From the NCBI GenBank assembly GCA_963721115.1, contig CAVRIA010000021.1:62001-126000 (forward strand): a stretch of DNA of 64,000 nt, read 5' to 3'. Source of the stretch: CAVRIA01 sp963721115. GTDB taxonomy: Bacteria > Desulfobacterota > Binatia > HRBIN30 > CADEER01. The position numbers were made by a program, and so were the translations under genes. The notes under the pieces were generated by a model. That model was not told where the DNA came from. It was given only the letters and a program-made list of their open reading frames with translations, and ran no database searches. Shown here in pieces: positions 1 to 12,267 of this stretch (position 1 is the stretch's first letter; every line of letters begins with the position of its first letter).

Positions 1-1032
1 GCGCTGCGTACCAGCCGGGCGGCGAACGGCGTGTCGCGGCGACACGGCGAGGTGGCACGCCTCATGTGGCAGCCGCTGTGGCCGGCGCGCTCGGTGGCCG
101 AGGTTCCGATCGGCCACGTCACCAACGGCGTGCACACGGCGTCCTGGATGGCGGCGTCGATGCAGAGCCTGCTCGAGCGCCACCTGGGAGAGGACTGGCG
201 CCAGCGCCAGGACGATGGCGGGCTGTGGGATCGGGTGGACGGCATCCCCGACGCGGAGCTGTGGGCGGTGCGCTGCCAGCTCCGGCAATCGCTGATCGAC
301 GACGTGCGCCAGCGCTCCATCCGCGACCGGCTGGCGCGCGGCGAGCTGCCCGACTACGTCGACGCCGCCGCGCGGGTGTTCGATCCCGGCGCTCTCACCA
401 TCGGCTTCGCCCGCCGGGTGGCGACCTACAAGCGCCTGTACCTGCTCACGCGTCTGGCCGAGTACGCGTCGCGCCTGCTCGGCGATCCGTCCATGCCGGT
501 CCAGGTCGTGGTGGCCGGAAAGGCCCACCCGCAGGACCAGGAGGCGAAGCAGACGCTCAACCGCTTCTTTCAGCTCAAGCGGGCGCCGAACGTGAAGGGA
601 CGCGTGGTGTTTCTGGAGGACTACGACCTCCACCTGGCGCCGCGCATCGTCGCCGGCGTCGACCTGTGGGTGAACCTGCCGAGGCCGCCGCTCGAGGCGA
701 GCGGCACCAGCGGTATGAAGGTGACCCTGAACGGCGGGCTGAACCTGAGCGTTCTCGACGGCTGGTGGGAAGAGGCCTACGACGGGCAGAACGGCTGGGC
801 GATCGACACTCCCGAGACCGATCCGCAGACGCAGGACGATCACGACAGCATGGCGCTGCTCAATCTCCTCGAGTCGGAGGTGATTCCCCTCTACTACCGG
901 CGCGACGCCGCCGGCATACCGGTCGAATGGCTGCGCCGCGTCAAGACCGCGATGCGGACGCTGATCCCGCGCTTCACGGCCGAGCGCATGCTGCGCGAGT
1001 ACGTGGAGACCATGTACCTGGCGAAGGCCTGA
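1..1032 (+). CDS. glgP: alpha-glucan (glycogen) phosphorylase, 3' part
   Basis: C-terminal ~343 residues of a GT35 phosphorylase; the frame is open from base 1, so the gene starts outside the window (the first in-frame GTG, at 31, is internal). It releases glucose-1-phosphate from alpha-1,4-glucans in the cytoplasm. The visible segment begins with the family motif SRAANGVSRRHGEV, and the pyridoxal-phosphate lysine sits in EASGTSGMKVTLNG (Lys codon at 718-720). The form resembles the shorter archaeal/thermophile-type phosphorylase rather than the classical ~800-residue GlgP. It converges on glgB and shares a bidirectional hairpin with it, so synthesis and breakdown of the same polymer lie side by side. 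The family is clear; the missing N-terminus prevents subtype assignment. Confidence 0.93.
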   Translation, partial: ALRTSRAANGVSRRHGEVARLMWQPLWPARSVAEVPIGHVTNGVHTASWMAASMQSLLERHLGEDWRQRQDDGGLWDRVDGIPDAELWAVRCQLRQSLIDDVRQRSIRDRLARGELPDYVDAAARVFDPGALTIGFARRVATYKRLYLLTRLAEYASRLLGDPSMPVQVVVAGKAHPQDQEAKQTLNRFFQLKRAPNVKGRVVFLEDYDLHLAPRIVAGVDLWVNLPRPPLEASGTSGMKVTLNGGLNLSVLDGWWEEAYDGQNGWAIDTPETDPQTQDDHDSMALLNLLESEVIPLYYRRDAAGIPVEWLRRVKTAMRTLIPRFTAERMLREYVETMYLAKA

Positions 1033-1059
1033 GGCGGCACACCCGCCTCGGGCCTTCGC
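1021..1059. terminator. bidirectional hairpin between glgP and glgB
   Basis: Sixteen-base arms (1021-1036 and 1044-1059) pair with one G-T wobble around the 7-base loop gcacacc. The left arm includes the glgP stop codon (1030-1032). No T tract follows on either side, so efficiency is uncertain. Its position between two convergent genes supports a terminator role for both. Confidence 0.65.
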
Positions 1060-1080
1060 GCGAATGCGGCGCCGGTGCGA

Positions 1081-3102
1081 TCACGACTGCTGCTTGGTGC
1101 TCTTGAAGACCACCATCCCGAGCGGCGGTAGGGTGACGTTGAGCGAGTGCGTGCGCCCGTGCCAGGAGACCGGCGTCGCCCTCAGGCCGCCCATGTTGCC
1201 CTGACCGCTGCCACCGTAGATCTGTGCGTCGCTGTTCAGCGTCTCCGCCCAGTAGCCGCCCCACGGCACGCCGAGGCGGTAGTTGTCGCGCGGCACCGGC
1301 GTGAAGTTGAAGACGGCGATCAGCGCTTCGTCGGGGGAGCGGCTCTGGCGGATGAAGCTGATGGTGCTCTGCTCGGTGTCGCTGCAATCCAGCCATTGGA
1401 AGCCGGCCGGATCGCAGTCGAGCTGATGCAGGCACGGCTCGCCCCGGTAGAAGGTGTTGAGGTCGCGCACCCAGCGCTGTACCCCCTTGTGGGTGGCGTA
1501 CTCCAGCAGATGCCAGTCGATGCTCGAGTCGTGGTTCCACTCCGACCACTGCGCGATCTCGCCGCCCATGAACAGCAGCTTCTTGCCGGGCTGGGTGTAC
1601 AGGTAGCCGAAGAGCAGCCGCAGGTTGGCGAACTTCTGCCAGTCGTCGCCGGGCATCTTGCGGAGCAGCGATCCCTTTCCGTACACGACCTCGTCGTGCG
1701 AGAGGGGCAGTACGAAGTTCTCGGTGAAGGCGTACAGCATGCGGAAGGTCAGGTCGTTGTGGTGGTACTTGCGGTGCACGGGGTCGTTCGACATGTACGC
1801 CAGCGTATCGTGCATCCAGCCCATGTCCCACTTCATGCCGAAGCCGAGGCCGCCGACGTAGGTCGGGCGCGACACCATCGGCCACGCCGTCGACTCCTCG
1901 GCGATCGTCTGCGCGTCGGGATGGGCCTCGAACAGCGCCTCGTTGAAGCGGCGCAGGAAGGAGATGGCATCGAGGTTCTCGCGTCCGCCATGCTCGTTCG
2001 GGATCCACTCGCCCTGGCGGCGCGAGTAGTCGAGGTAGAGCATCGAGGCAACGGCATCGACCCGCAGCGCGTCGACGTGGAAGCGGTCGAGCCAGTAGAT
2101 GGCGCTGCTGAGCAGAAAGCTGCGCACCTCCTTGCGCCCGTAGTTGAAGATGAGGCTGTTCCAGTCCGGGTGGAAGCCCTTGCGCGGATCGGCGTGCTCG
2201 AACAGGTGCGTGCCGTCGAAGTAGCCGAGCCCGTGCTCGTCGGTCGGGAAGTGCGACGGCACCCAGTCGAGGATCACGCCGATGCCCTTCTGGTGCAACA
2301 GGTCGATCAGCGACATGAAGTCCTCGGGCGGTCCGTAGCGGCTGGTCGGCGCGAAGTAGCCGGTGGTCTGGTAGCCCCAGGAGCCGTAGAACGGGTGCTC
2401 CATGAGAGGCAGGAACTCGACGTGGGTAAAGCCCATGTGCTCGACGTACTCGGCGAGCCGGGGCGCCACCTCGCGATAGGTCAACATGCGGCCGTTCTCT
2501 TCGGGCACGCGCATCCACGAGCCCAGGTGCATCTCGTAGACCGCCATCGGCGCCTCCAGGGACTGACGCCCGCCGCGCTCCTTCATCCACGTCCCGTCCT
2601 CCCACGCGTGCTCCGGATGCCAGACGATCGAGCCCGTCTGCGGCGGCACCTCGCGATAGACGGCAAAGGGGTCGGTCTTGTCGACGCGATAGCCGTTGTG
2701 CCGAGAGACGATGTGGTACTTGTACTTCGTCCCCGGTCGCACGGCGGGAAGAAACCCTTCCCAGATGCCGGAGCTGCCGCGCGGTGTGAGGGAGTTGCTC
2801 TCCTTGTCCCAGTCGTTGAACTCGCCGATCACCGAGACGCGCTCCGCGTTGGGTGCCCACACGGCGAAGTAGGTGCCCTCCTGGCCGAACGCGGTCATCG
2901 GGTGGGAGCCGAGCTTTTCGTGCAGCCGGTAGTGCGTTCCCTCGTTGAAGAGGTACAGGTCGAGCTCGGTGAGCAGGCTGCCTTCGGGCGGCAGGCCGGC
3001 CGGCGGCCCCCCGGTGGGCGAGGCCTGCGTCTTCGGAGACTTCGGTCGCGCGGTCCGCTTGGCCGGCGCTCGGGTGCTCTTGCTTCCTGTGGCTTTCGGC
3101 AT
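1081..3102 (-). CDS. glgB: 1,4-alpha-glucan branching enzyme
   Basis: Introduces alpha-1,6 branches into linear glucan (GH13). A Lys/Ala/Pro-rich tail of ~40 residues precedes the CBM48 early-set domain (about 60-150, with TYFAVWAPNAERVSVIGEFN) and the TIM-barrel. Catalytic residues are visible: nucleophile Asp349 in DALRVDAVASM, acid/base Glu403 in IAEEST, and Asp470 in LPLSHDEVVYGKG. A beta-sandwich domain ends the protein. The length of 673 residues is normal. It is the last gene of glgE > treS-mak > glgB. In the GlgE pathway it branches the polymer that GlgE extends. The start ATG at 3102 lies within the leader before the conserved domain; no better start is seen. Confidence 0.96.
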   Translation of the reverse strand: MPKATGSKSTRAPAKRTARPKSPKTQASPTGGPPAGLPPEGSLLTELDLYLFNEGTHYRLHEKLGSHPMTAFGQEGTYFAVWAPNAERVSVIGEFNDWDKESNSLTPRGSSGIWEGFLPAVRPGTKYKYHIVSRHNGYRVDKTDPFAVYREVPPQTGSIVWHPEHAWEDGTWMKERGGRQSLEAPMAVYEMHLGSWMRVPEENGRMLTYREVAPRLAEYVEHMGFTHVEFLPLMEHPFYGSWGYQTTGYFAPTSRYGPPEDFMSLIDLLHQKGIGVILDWVPSHFPTDEHGLGYFDGTHLFEHADPRKGFHPDWNSLIFNYGRKEVRSFLLSSAIYWLDRFHVDALRVDAVASMLYLDYSRRQGEWIPNEHGGRENLDAISFLRRFNEALFEAHPDAQTIAEESTAWPMVSRPTYVGGLGFGMKWDMGWMHDTLAYMSNDPVHRKYHHNDLTFRMLYAFTENFVLPLSHDEVVYGKGSLLRKMPGDDWQKFANLRLLFGYLYTQPGKKLLFMGGEIAQWSEWNHDSSIDWHLLEYATHKGVQRWVRDLNTFYRGEPCLHQLDCDPAGFQWLDCSDTEQSTISFIRQSRSPDEALIAVFNFTPVPRDNYRLGVPWGGYWAETLNSDAQIYGGSGQGNMGGLRATPVSWHGRTHSLNVTLPPLGMVVFKSTKQQS

Positions 3103-3188
3103 GTGTCATCGCCTCCGCAGAGTGTGTTCTTCGGGCGCCCGGCCGGGCCGCGGGCGCCGATCGTTGTCGGGGAAGCTCGCGACGGGCG

Positions 3189-6549
<3,361 letters not shown>

Positions 6550-6592
6550 TCCACTCTTTCCCCGGGCCGCCGCCGGCCCGGTTCTCGTCGGT

Positions 6593-8713
6593 TCACTCGT
6601 AGTAGTCGAAGTCGCGTTCCGTGCGCTCGCGGTGGCGCACCCGGAAGACGTGCGCCGGCATCACCTGCGGGTCGAGCGCGACGTAGTTGCGCGCGCCGAG
6701 CCACAGATAGCGCCCCTCGCCGATCAGGTCGTGCATCTGGTAGGGCCGATCGGCGGGGATGCCGAGCGCCTCCAGGGGCAGCTCCACCCAGCCCGTCTGC
6801 GTGTGATGGGGGTCGAGGTTCACGACGACGACGACGACGTCGGACAGATCGGGCGTGCTCTTGGCGAAGCAGAGGATCTGGTCGTTGTCCACCGGCACGA
6901 TCTGCAGGCGGCGGTCGTGGCGCAGGGCCGGGTGCCGCTTGCGGATCTGGTTCACGCGCGCGATCAGGTCGCGCAGGCTGTGGGGCTGATCGAGCTGCCA
7001 GTGGCGAATCTGGTACTTCTCGGAGTCGTGGTACTCTTCGGTGCCCGGCACCGCGCGGGCGTCGCAGAGCTCGAAGCCGGGTCCGTAGATGCCGTAGCTG
7101 CCGACCGAGGTGGCCGCCAGGATCAGGCGGATCTGAAAGGCGGGGCGGCCTCCGGTCTGCAGGAACTCGTGCAGGATGTCCGGTGTGTTGGTGAAGAAGT
7201 TCGGTCGCAGGTACTCGCGCACGTCGGTCTGCGTCAGCTCGGTGAGATACTCTTCCAGCTCCCGCTTGGCGTTGCGCCAGGTGAAGTACGTGTACGACTG
7301 GGAGAAGCCGCACTTGGCCAGGTAGCGCATGACCTTGGGACGAGTGAACGCCTCGGAGAGGAAGATCGCCTCGGGGTGCTCCTCGCGCACCTCCCGGATC
7401 ACCCACTCCCAGAAGGGGAACGCCTTGGTGTGCGGGTTGTCGACGCGGAAGAGGCGCACCCCCTGCTCGATCCAGTGCAGGAAGACCCGCTTCAACTCGT
7501 CCCACAGCTCCGTCCAGCGCGGGCTGTCGAAGTTGAGCGGGTAGATGTCCTGGTACTTCTTCGGCGGGTTCTCGGCGTACTGGATCGTGCCGTCGGGGCG
7601 GTGGCGAAACCATTCCGGGTGCTCCTTGACCCACGGGTGATCCGGCGAGCACTGGAAGGCGATGTCGAGCGCCACCTCGATCCCGAGGCGGCGCGCCGCG
7701 CCGACCAGGTGGCGGAAGTCGTCGGCGCTGCCGAGCTCGGGGTGGATCGCGGTGTGGCCGCCCTCCTCGGCGCCGATGCCCCACGGGCTGCCCGGATCGC
7801 CGGGCCCGGCGCCCGGCGTGTTGTTCGGGCCCTTGCGGTGGGTCCGCCCGATGGGGTGGATGGGCGGCAGGTAGAGGACGTCGAAGCCCATCTCGGCGAT
7901 GTAGGGCAGCCGCTTCTCGACGTCTTCGAAGGTCCCGTGCGCGTCCGGCGCCGCGGCGGCGGAGCGCGGGAACATCTCGTACCAGGCGCCGAACGTCGCG
8001 TAGGGCGGATCGACGGTAACGCCGTAAACGCCGGGGGCGTCGGTCGCACGGCTGCGGTCCGGATGGCGCCGCATGGCGTCCGCCAGTGTGGCGGCGAGGG
8101 CGGCGTCGACGCGCCGGACGCGGGCGCGCCCGCGCGTGTGCGCCAGGAGGCGGGCCTGCTCGTTCAACCAGGCGGCGTCGGCGCCGGTGGCGCGCTGCGC
8201 CGCCTGTCGCACCAGCTCCGCCCCTTCCAGCAGCTCGCTGCTCACGTCCTGCCCGGCGGCAACCTTCTTGGTGAGGGCGTCGCGCCAGGAGGCGAAGGAG
8301 TCGATCCAGGCCGACACCGTGAACTCGTAGCGGCCGAGGCTGGCGGCGACGAACTCCGCGCTCCAGACGTCGTTGACCTCCGGCTGCATGGCGATTTCCT
8401 GCCAGGCCGCCTCGCCCGCGTGCCGATAGCGCAGCACGGCGGCGAGCTTGTCGTGCCCGTCGGTGAAGATGTCGGCCGTGACGGTGACCGGCTGCCCGGC
8501 GCTGCGCTTGATCGGGAAGCGTCCCGCGTCGACCGAGGGCTGAACGTTCTCGACGATGGCGCGGCGCCGATCGCGCTGCACGCCGGCGCCCGGCAGCCCG
8601 CGCCGTGCCGCCGGCGGTGCCGCGGCGGTTCGCGGGCGCGGCGCGCGTGCTCGCGCCGCCGTCCTTGCGGCCTTCGGCCGAGCTGTTGTGGATGTCGTGC
8701 TGCGCTTGTTCAT
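6593..8713 (-). CDS. glgE: alpha-1,4-glucan:maltose-1-phosphate maltosyltransferase
   Basis: Transfers maltosyl units from maltose-1-phosphate to growing alpha-glucan (GH13_3). 706 residues from the ATG at 8713; the first ~45 are a basic Ala/Arg/Pro-rich tail not conserved in the family. The N-terminal beta domain contains PVTVTADIFTDGHDKLAA. Nucleophile Asp425 is in LFRVDNPHTKAFPFW and acid/base Glu454 in FLSEAFTRP, both with GlgE-specific flanks. SVGSYGIYGPGFEL matches the conserved C-terminal catalytic-domain motif. The open frame continues upstream to 9076, but that extension is low-complexity and has no family similarity. First gene of the glgE > treS-mak > glgB operon (43 bp gap to the next). 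The three enzymes together form the complete GlgE route from trehalose to branched glucan. Confidence 0.95.
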   Translation of the reverse strand: MNKRSTTSTTARPKAARTAARARAPRPRTAAAPPAARRGLPGAGVQRDRRRAIVENVQPSVDAGRFPIKRSAGQPVTVTADIFTDGHDKLAAVLRYRHAGEAAWQEIAMQPEVNDVWSAEFVAASLGRYEFTVSAWIDSFASWRDALTKKVAAGQDVSSELLEGAELVRQAAQRATGADAAWLNEQARLLAHTRGRARVRRVDAALAATLADAMRRHPDRSRATDAPGVYGVTVDPPYATFGAWYEMFPRSAAAAPDAHGTFEDVEKRLPYIAEMGFDVLYLPPIHPIGRTHRKGPNNTPGAGPGDPGSPWGIGAEEGGHTAIHPELGSADDFRHLVGAARRLGIEVALDIAFQCSPDHPWVKEHPEWFRHRPDGTIQYAENPPKKYQDIYPLNFDSPRWTELWDELKRVFLHWIEQGVRLFRVDNPHTKAFPFWEWVIREVREEHPEAIFLSEAFTRPKVMRYLAKCGFSQSYTYFTWRNAKRELEEYLTELTQTDVREYLRPNFFTNTPDILHEFLQTGGRPAFQIRLILAATSVGSYGIYGPGFELCDARAVPGTEEYHDSEKYQIRHWQLDQPHSLRDLIARVNQIRKRHPALRHDRRLQIVPVDNDQILCFAKSTPDLSDVVVVVVNLDPHHTQTGWVELPLEALGIPADRPYQMHDLIGEGRYLWLGARNYVALDPQVMPAHVFRVRHRERTERDFDYYE

Positions 8714-9187
8714 GCGTCGGTTCCCGTGTTCGTGTGGTCGGTGGCGATGGCGCGCGGCCGCTTGGTCGGGGTCTTGTGAGCTTGCGGGCCGGAGAGGACG
8801 GAAGGGGCAGCGGCACTGCTCGGAAACGCCATTTCGAAGGCGCTTCCCGCGGTTCTGTGGCTCGCCAGGCGGTGTCTGCCCGCGACCGCGCCCATCCTTC
8901 CACGTTTCCCCAGCTCGTCGGGCACTGGTCCTACTATTCGGGATTGAGGCGCCCGCCGCAAGGTAGCGACGGTCAAAAAAGTGAGGCCCGGCGTTCGAGG
9001 CCGTCAACGGCGCGGCGCGCGGGTGGGCGGGACGGCGTATCCGAGTCCGGCGGGGTATCTGGCAAGACCGTTGCATACTCGCCGTCTCGAGCGAGGTCTT
9101 GTCGCGCTCGGTTGGCGCGCAGGGCCGTGGGCCAGATCGAGGACGGGACGAGAAGACGGTGTGGCGAAGCCGCGAAGAGGGAACGCG
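8714..9187. other. non-coding stretch upstream of glgE
   Basis: About 470 bases between the glgE start (leftward) and a small rightward ORF. Short open frames here (for example 8710-8976 minus) have no recognisable domain and read as shadows. Promoters for both directions should lie here. A short A-rich island near 8972-8980 is the only relief from GC-rich sequence, and no convincing -35/-10 pair was seen. Confidence 0.4.
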
Positions 9188-9280
9188 ATGGCGTCGAGCG
9201 AGATGATGTCGTTCCTAGTGATGTGCTTGGCATCGGCTGCGGTCTATGCCGCGGCGTGCTGGATCGGACATCTCTTCTGA
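9188..9280 (+). CDS. predicted 30-residue single-span membrane peptide
   Basis: Encodes a short N-terminus (MASSEMM) followed by a hydrophobic stretch of about 20 residues (SFLVMCLASAAVYAAACWIG) and the tail HLF. AGAGGG-type Shine-Dalgarno (9176-9181) lies 6 bases before the ATG. A strong hairpin (9296-9332) follows the stop. I do not recognise the family. Its place beside bfr/bfd hints at a link with iron or stress, but that is a guess. Could be chance coding; the ribosome site, the membrane segment and the terminator together make it plausible. Confidence 0.42.
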   Translation: MASSEMMSFLVMCLASAAVYAAACWIGHLF

Positions 9281-9295
9281 GCGCGGGCTCGGATG

Positions 9296-9332
9296 GCCGC
9301 GTCGAGCCGACCCGGGTCCGGCTCGACGCGGC
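9296..9332. terminator. bidirectional hairpin between small membrane ORF and bfr
   Basis: Perfect 14-bp arms (9296-9309 and 9319-9332) around a 9-base loop. It ends 16 bases past the rightward stop and 16 bases before the leftward bfr stop at 9348, so it can serve both. No T tract. Confidence 0.6.
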
Positions 9333-9347
9333 GAGCGCCGGCGCTGG

Positions 9348-9821
9348 TCAACCCTTGTGGATCTGTTGGGCGAGGTAGTTCTGCTCGCCCACTCGTTTGA
9401 TGAGCTCGAACTGGGCCTCGAGCCAATCGATGTGCTCTTCCTCGGACGCCAGCATGTCCTCGAGCAGCTCGCGGGTACCGTTGTCGGCCACCTCGACGGC
9501 GAGGGCGATCGCCTTGTTCAGGCGCGGCACCGCTTCCTGCTCGGCCTTGTAGTCGAGATCGAGCTGTTCGGGGACCGTTTCGCCGACGCGCACCTTGCCG
9601 AGCCGCTGCAGGTTGGGAACGCCCTGCAGGTAGAGGATGCGCTCGATCAGCTGGTCGGCGTGCTTCATCTCGTCGAGCGACTCGGAGCGGTTCACGTGCG
9701 CCAGGCGGTGGAAACCCCAATTCTGGCACATCTTGCCGTGGATGAAGTACTGATTGATGGCCGTGAGCTCGCCGGTGAGGATCTCGTTGAGCGCTTCGAT
9801 CAGCCTGGGGTCGCCCTTCAT
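9348..9821 (-). CDS. bfr: bacterioferritin
   Basis: Haem-containing ferritin, 157 residues, forming a 24-mer shell that oxidises and stores iron in the cytoplasm. The complete di-iron ferroxidase centre is present at the canonical positions: Glu18, Glu51, His54, Glu94, Glu127 and His130. The haem ligand Met52 is present in DEMKHADQLIERIL. The start at 9821 is chosen over longer open sequence because GGAAGGAG lies 5 bases upstream and MKGDPRLIEALN is the usual N-terminus. bfd lies 76 bp upstream in the same direction, the classic iron storage/release pair, and the Fur-like box before bfd could govern both. Confidence 0.96.
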   Translation of the reverse strand: MKGDPRLIEALNEILTGELTAINQYFIHGKMCQNWGFHRLAHVNRSESLDEMKHADQLIERILYLQGVPNLQRLGKVRVGETVPEQLDLDYKAEQEAVPRLNKAIALAVEVADNGTRELLEDMLASEEEHIDWLEAQFELIKRVGEQNYLAQQIHKG

Positions 9822-9897
9822 GCGTGCTCCTTCCGCGCCGATCCTAGCGCGCTCGGCCTTCAAGTAAAGGCGGAGGCGCGCTCTTGCCGTGGCGCGC

Positions 9898-10074
9898 TCA
9901 CTCCGAGGCGGAGGGGCGGTGCCGGCAGAGGATGGCGGCGATCTCCTCGCGACACGGAGCGCAGCAGCCACCGGCGCCGGTGCTTCGTGTGATCTCGCGA
10001 ACCGTCGAGGCGCCGTCGCGGATCAGTTGCGCGATGTCCGTTTCCGTGGTGCCCGTGCACTGACAGATGATCAC
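9898..10074 (-). CDS. bfd: bacterioferritin-associated ferredoxin
   Basis: A 58-residue [2Fe-2S] protein that reduces the bacterioferritin core to release iron. GTG start at 10074 behind GGGAGGA; begins MIICQCTG. The four cluster ligands have the Bfd spacing: Cys4, Cys6, Cys38 and Cys41 (GAGGCCAPCREEI), plus an extra Cys37. Typical Bfd length is 60-75 residues, so this one is slightly short at its C-terminus. Upstream of and codirectional with bfr. A longer overlapping open frame at 9860-10060 is a shadow. Confidence 0.9.
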   Translation of the reverse strand: MIICQCTGTTETDIAQLIRDGASTVREITRSTGAGGCCAPCREEIAAILCRHRPSASE

Positions 10075-10121
10075 GTTCGCCGTCCTCCCTGTTCCTCTCT
10101 TGCCACGTCTTTTCTATAGCT

Positions 10122-10140
10122 GATTCTGAAACTCATTTTC
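10122..10140. promoter_or_regulatory. candidate Fur box upstream of bfd-bfr
   Basis: The 19 bases gattctgaaactcattttc match the classical Fur consensus (GATAATGATAATCATTATC) at 14 of 19 positions by eye. They lie in a rare A/T-rich pocket 48 bp upstream of the bfd start. Position and gene function agree with iron-responsive control; not tested. Confidence 0.5.
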
Positions 10141-10355
10141 AAGACCGTCGGGGAAAGTTTTCGGCGGCCGAGTCGGGGCCGCCTCGATCTGCGGAAACGC
10201 GCCAGGGGAGCAGCCGCCCGGGCGCGGGCGCCGGGCGGCGACGGGAAATTCCGCGTTGGGTTCCTTGACGCGGACGATGGGGCTTGTGAAAGTCGGTGCC
10301 GTCGGGTCGGAGACCGTCCCGGGCGGTCGACGACAACCCAGGGGGATCGCGCTGC

Positions 10356-11156
10356 ATGATCGAGGAGTCGAAGCGGGGACGCGGGGCGGTGGCATCGGCG
10401 GAACGGTTCAGCCCTGCGGAACGGGCGGCCTTCCGGCGCGACGGCTTCGTGCTGGTGCGGGGGCTCTGCGATCGCCGCGAAGCCGACGAAATCGGGCGCT
10501 GGATCGACGAGGTCGCCAATCGCCCGCCGGAGCGCGGCGGCCCGATGGTGTACCTGGAGGACAGCCGCGTCGAGCCCGGGCGCCGGGTGCTGTCGCGCGT
10601 CGAGAAGTTTGCCGAGGCACACGCCGGCCTGCGCGAGCTGGTGCGGGCCGAGAAGATCGTCGCCCGCGTCGAGGAGCTGCTCGGCGAGCCGGCGGTGCTC
10701 TTCAAGGAGAAGGTGAACTTCAAGCTTCCGGGGAGCGGCGGTTTCGAGGCGCACCAGGACATGCAGCCCGGCTGGGACGACTACGCGCCGTATTTTCTGT
10801 CCGTGCTGGTGACGATCGACGACAGCACGCTGGAGAACGGCTGCCTGGAGTTGGCGGCGGGCCAGCACCGGCGCGGCCTGTTGGGCGAGCGGTGGAAGCC
10901 GTTGCAGGACCAGCAGCTGGCGGGCGTGGAGTTCGTTCCCTACCCGACCGCGCCGGGCGACGCGGTGTTCTTCGACTGCTTCGTACCGCACCGGTCGTCG
11001 CCCAACTCGAGCGGGCGGCCGCGCCGCAACGTCTACGTGACGTTCAACCGGCGCTCGGACGGCGATCACCGCGAGAGGTACTTCGCCGACAAGCGGCGCA
11101 ACTATCCGCCGGACTTCGAACGCGAGCCCGGCCGGGTGTACACGTTCCGGGTCTAG
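10356..11156 (+). CDS. PhyH-family Fe(II)/2-oxoglutarate dioxygenase
   Basis: 266 residues. Phytanoyl-CoA dioxygenase superfamily: iron ligands HxD in FEAHQDMQPGWDDY and a distal His in DCFVPHRSSPNSS, followed by a conserved Arg for 2-oxoglutarate (GRPRRNVYVTF). The tail GDHRERYFADKRRNYPPDFE is, to my recollection, shared with members that act on aminophosphonates (PhnY/TmpA type); this could not be checked. It faces the phosphonate operon, so hydroxylation of 2-aminoethylphosphonate or of its lipid is a reasonable hypothesis. 1-Hydroxy-2-aminoethylphosphonate lipids are known from Bdellovibrio. ATG at 10356 has GGGGGA about 10 bases upstream; the in-frame extension to 10296 has no family similarity. 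Confidence 0.85.
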   Translation: MIEESKRGRGAVASAERFSPAERAAFRRDGFVLVRGLCDRREADEIGRWIDEVANRPPERGGPMVYLEDSRVEPGRRVLSRVEKFAEAHAGLRELVRAEKIVARVEELLGEPAVLFKEKVNFKLPGSGGFEAHQDMQPGWDDYAPYFLSVLVTIDDSTLENGCLELAAGQHRRGLLGERWKPLQDQQLAGVEFVPYPTAPGDAVFFDCFVPHRSSPNSSGRPRRNVYVTFNRRSDGDHRERYFADKRRNYPPDFEREPGRVYTFRV

Positions 11157-11188
11157 GACGGCCGCCAGGCCCGCCAGTGTCGAAACAC

Positions 11189-12267
11189 ATGGAATCTCCC
11201 GTCACCGAAGCCGTTGTCGCTTCGCCGGTCGTGGACCCCCCGGACGCCTGTGGCGCTGGATCCGGGCGGGCGTCGGCGTCGCCGTCCTGGCGACCCTCCT
11301 GCATCAGGTCGGAGACCGCCGCTTGTTGGACCAGGTGATGAACCTGGAGTGGCGGGCGCCGCTGGTGTTCCTCCCGTTCGGGCTCTTCGTCATCCTCGAC
11401 GTCATGGGTTGGCGGCGCGCCTTTCCGCGCCGCAGCGTCGTGCCGCCTCTGCGCGATCTCTACGCCATCCGCCTGGCGGGCGAGACGGTGAACGACTTCA
11501 CGCCCAGCGCCTCGGTCGGCGGCGAGCCGTTGAAGGCGCTGTTGCTGCGCGACCGCGGCGTTTCCATGACCGACGCGGTCGCGTCGCTCATCATCGGCAA
11601 GACGACGCTGACCGCGGCGCAGATTCTCTTCATCGTGTTCGGTCTCGCACTGCTGGTGCTGCGGTTCTATCCGAGCTGGAGAGGGGCGCTGGCGGTGGCG
11701 GCGACGGCGGTTGCCTCGTACGTGTTCGTGCGCTTCCTCGTGCACTGGCAGAGGCGCGGTCTCCTCGGCAGCATGACGCGTTGGCTGCAGAAGATCACCG
11801 GGGCGAGCGGAAGGCTGCAGCGGCTGGCAGCGCGCGGACAGGACGTCGACGAGGAGATCGCCGCCTTCTACGAGCACCAGCGGTCGGATTTCTGGGCCTC
11901 CTTCTCCCTGCACTTCGTCAGCTGGGTGTTCGACGGCGCCGAGCTGGGCGTGCTGCTCTGGCTTCTCGGGCACCCCGTCGACTGGCCGGCGGTGCTGATG
12001 GTAGAGGCGCTCATCCAACCGGTGAAGGCGGCCACGCTGGTCGTACCGGCGGGGATCGGCGTAGTCGATGCCGGCGGGGTGCTCGCCTTCACGCTGGTCG
12101 GCTATGACCCCGGACTCGGGCTGGCGGTGATGCTGCTGCGGCGCCTGCGCGAGGTCTTCTACGGCATTCTCGGGCTGCTGCTGCTGCGCCTGATGTGGCG
12201 TCCCGGCTCGATGTCGCCTCCCCGGCCGGCCTCCAGCGCCGCGGCGCGCCAGAGCCAGAGCAGATAG
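11189..12267 (+). CDS. lysylphosphatidylglycerol synthase-type (UPF0104) integral membrane protein, 5' frameshift
   Basis: Polytopic membrane protein with the UPF0104/MprF-flippase-like core (ETVNDFTPSASVGGEPLKALL, PVKAATLVVPAGIGVVDAG, LRRLREVFYGILGLLLL). The uninterrupted frame begins only at a weak TTG at 11323, which would drop the first membrane span. The missing N-terminus (LWRWIRAGVGVAVLATLLHQ) is encoded just upstream in the same frame. An ATG at 11189 reads into it if one C is added to the C run 11236-11241; that restored start is used here. It likely moves a lipid or lipid-linked group across the membrane. Beside phosphonolipid genes, flipping of the phosphonolipid is possible. Its last 109 bases overlap the convergent CDP-alcohol transferase gene. 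Confidence 0.75.

Noticed and set aside
8710..8976. 88-codon minus-strand ORF upstream of glgE
   Set aside because: No domain, no ribosome site, and it overlaps the glgE start in another frame.
9860..10060. 66-codon minus-strand ORF over bfd
   Set aside because: Out of frame with the Bfd Cys motif; the GTG-started bfd frame is the real gene.
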